From the NCBI GenBank assembly GCA_031278295.1, contig JAITKQ010000033.1, forward strand, positions 1 through 5,726: 5,726 nt of DNA. The letters run 5' to 3'. Source of the DNA: Spirochaetaceae bacterium. GTDB taxonomy: Bacteria; Spirochaetota; Spirochaetia; Treponematales; Breznakiellaceae. The position numbers and the translations under genes were made by a program. The notes beneath the pieces are model-generated. The model made no database searches, was not told where the DNA came from, and saw only the letters and a program-made list of their open reading frames with translations. Positions 5,726 to 5,726 of this stretch are shown in pieces (positions within the stretch are counted from its first letter, which is position 1; the number at the start of each line of letters is the position of its first letter).

Positions 5726-5726
5726 G

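Overview
The window holds three complete protein genes, all on the minus strand, separated by unusually hairpin-rich non-coding DNA. The organism is a diderm bacterium of moderately high GC. It has a class A penicillin-binding protein of the PBP1C type, with the C-terminal domain common in Gram-negative groups. It also has a good AAGGAGA ribosome binding site before yedF, which argues against a Bacteroidota-type translation system. The gene mix and the repeat-laden spacers would suit a spirochaete such as a host-associated Treponema, but that is an impression and no single feature proves it.

Layout from left to right: 1-638 has no gene. It contains two diverged copies of a palindromic intergenic element (1-127 and 338-439), a run of small hairpins (160-214), and minor repeats up to 615. 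Positions 639-2374 hold a tight two-gene operon read right to left. First comes yedF (2374-1772), with a TusA-like CPxP domain fused to a DsrE-like domain. Then, with a 4-base ATGA overlap, comes a short-N-terminus cysteine desulfurase-family PLP enzyme (1775-639). This pairing is known from selenium-metabolism gene neighbourhoods. The expected chemistry is release of S or Se from (seleno)cysteine by the desulfurase and relay or binding by YedF. No selD or selenoprotein gene is inside the window.

Positions 2375-2932 have no intact gene. Next to yedF lies a region with several competing inverted repeats that could be a structured leader. Then comes a 34-codon open fragment (2538-2642) that looks like the C-terminus of a lost gene. 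Beyond it lie a cluster of strong hairpins and a possible terminator for the upstream gene. Positions 2933-5395 hold pbpC, an 820-residue bifunctional glycosyltransferase/transpeptidase with all catalytic motifs. It carries an odd Gly/Arg/Pro-rich insertion between its two enzymatic domains. Positions 5396-5726 have no gene. They contain a spaced 10-bp inverted repeat and two consecutive large hairpins at the right edge.

No clear novel multi-gene system is visible. The most interesting signals are the repeated folded elements in nearly every spacer, the possible leader of the yedF operon, and the insertion in pbpC.
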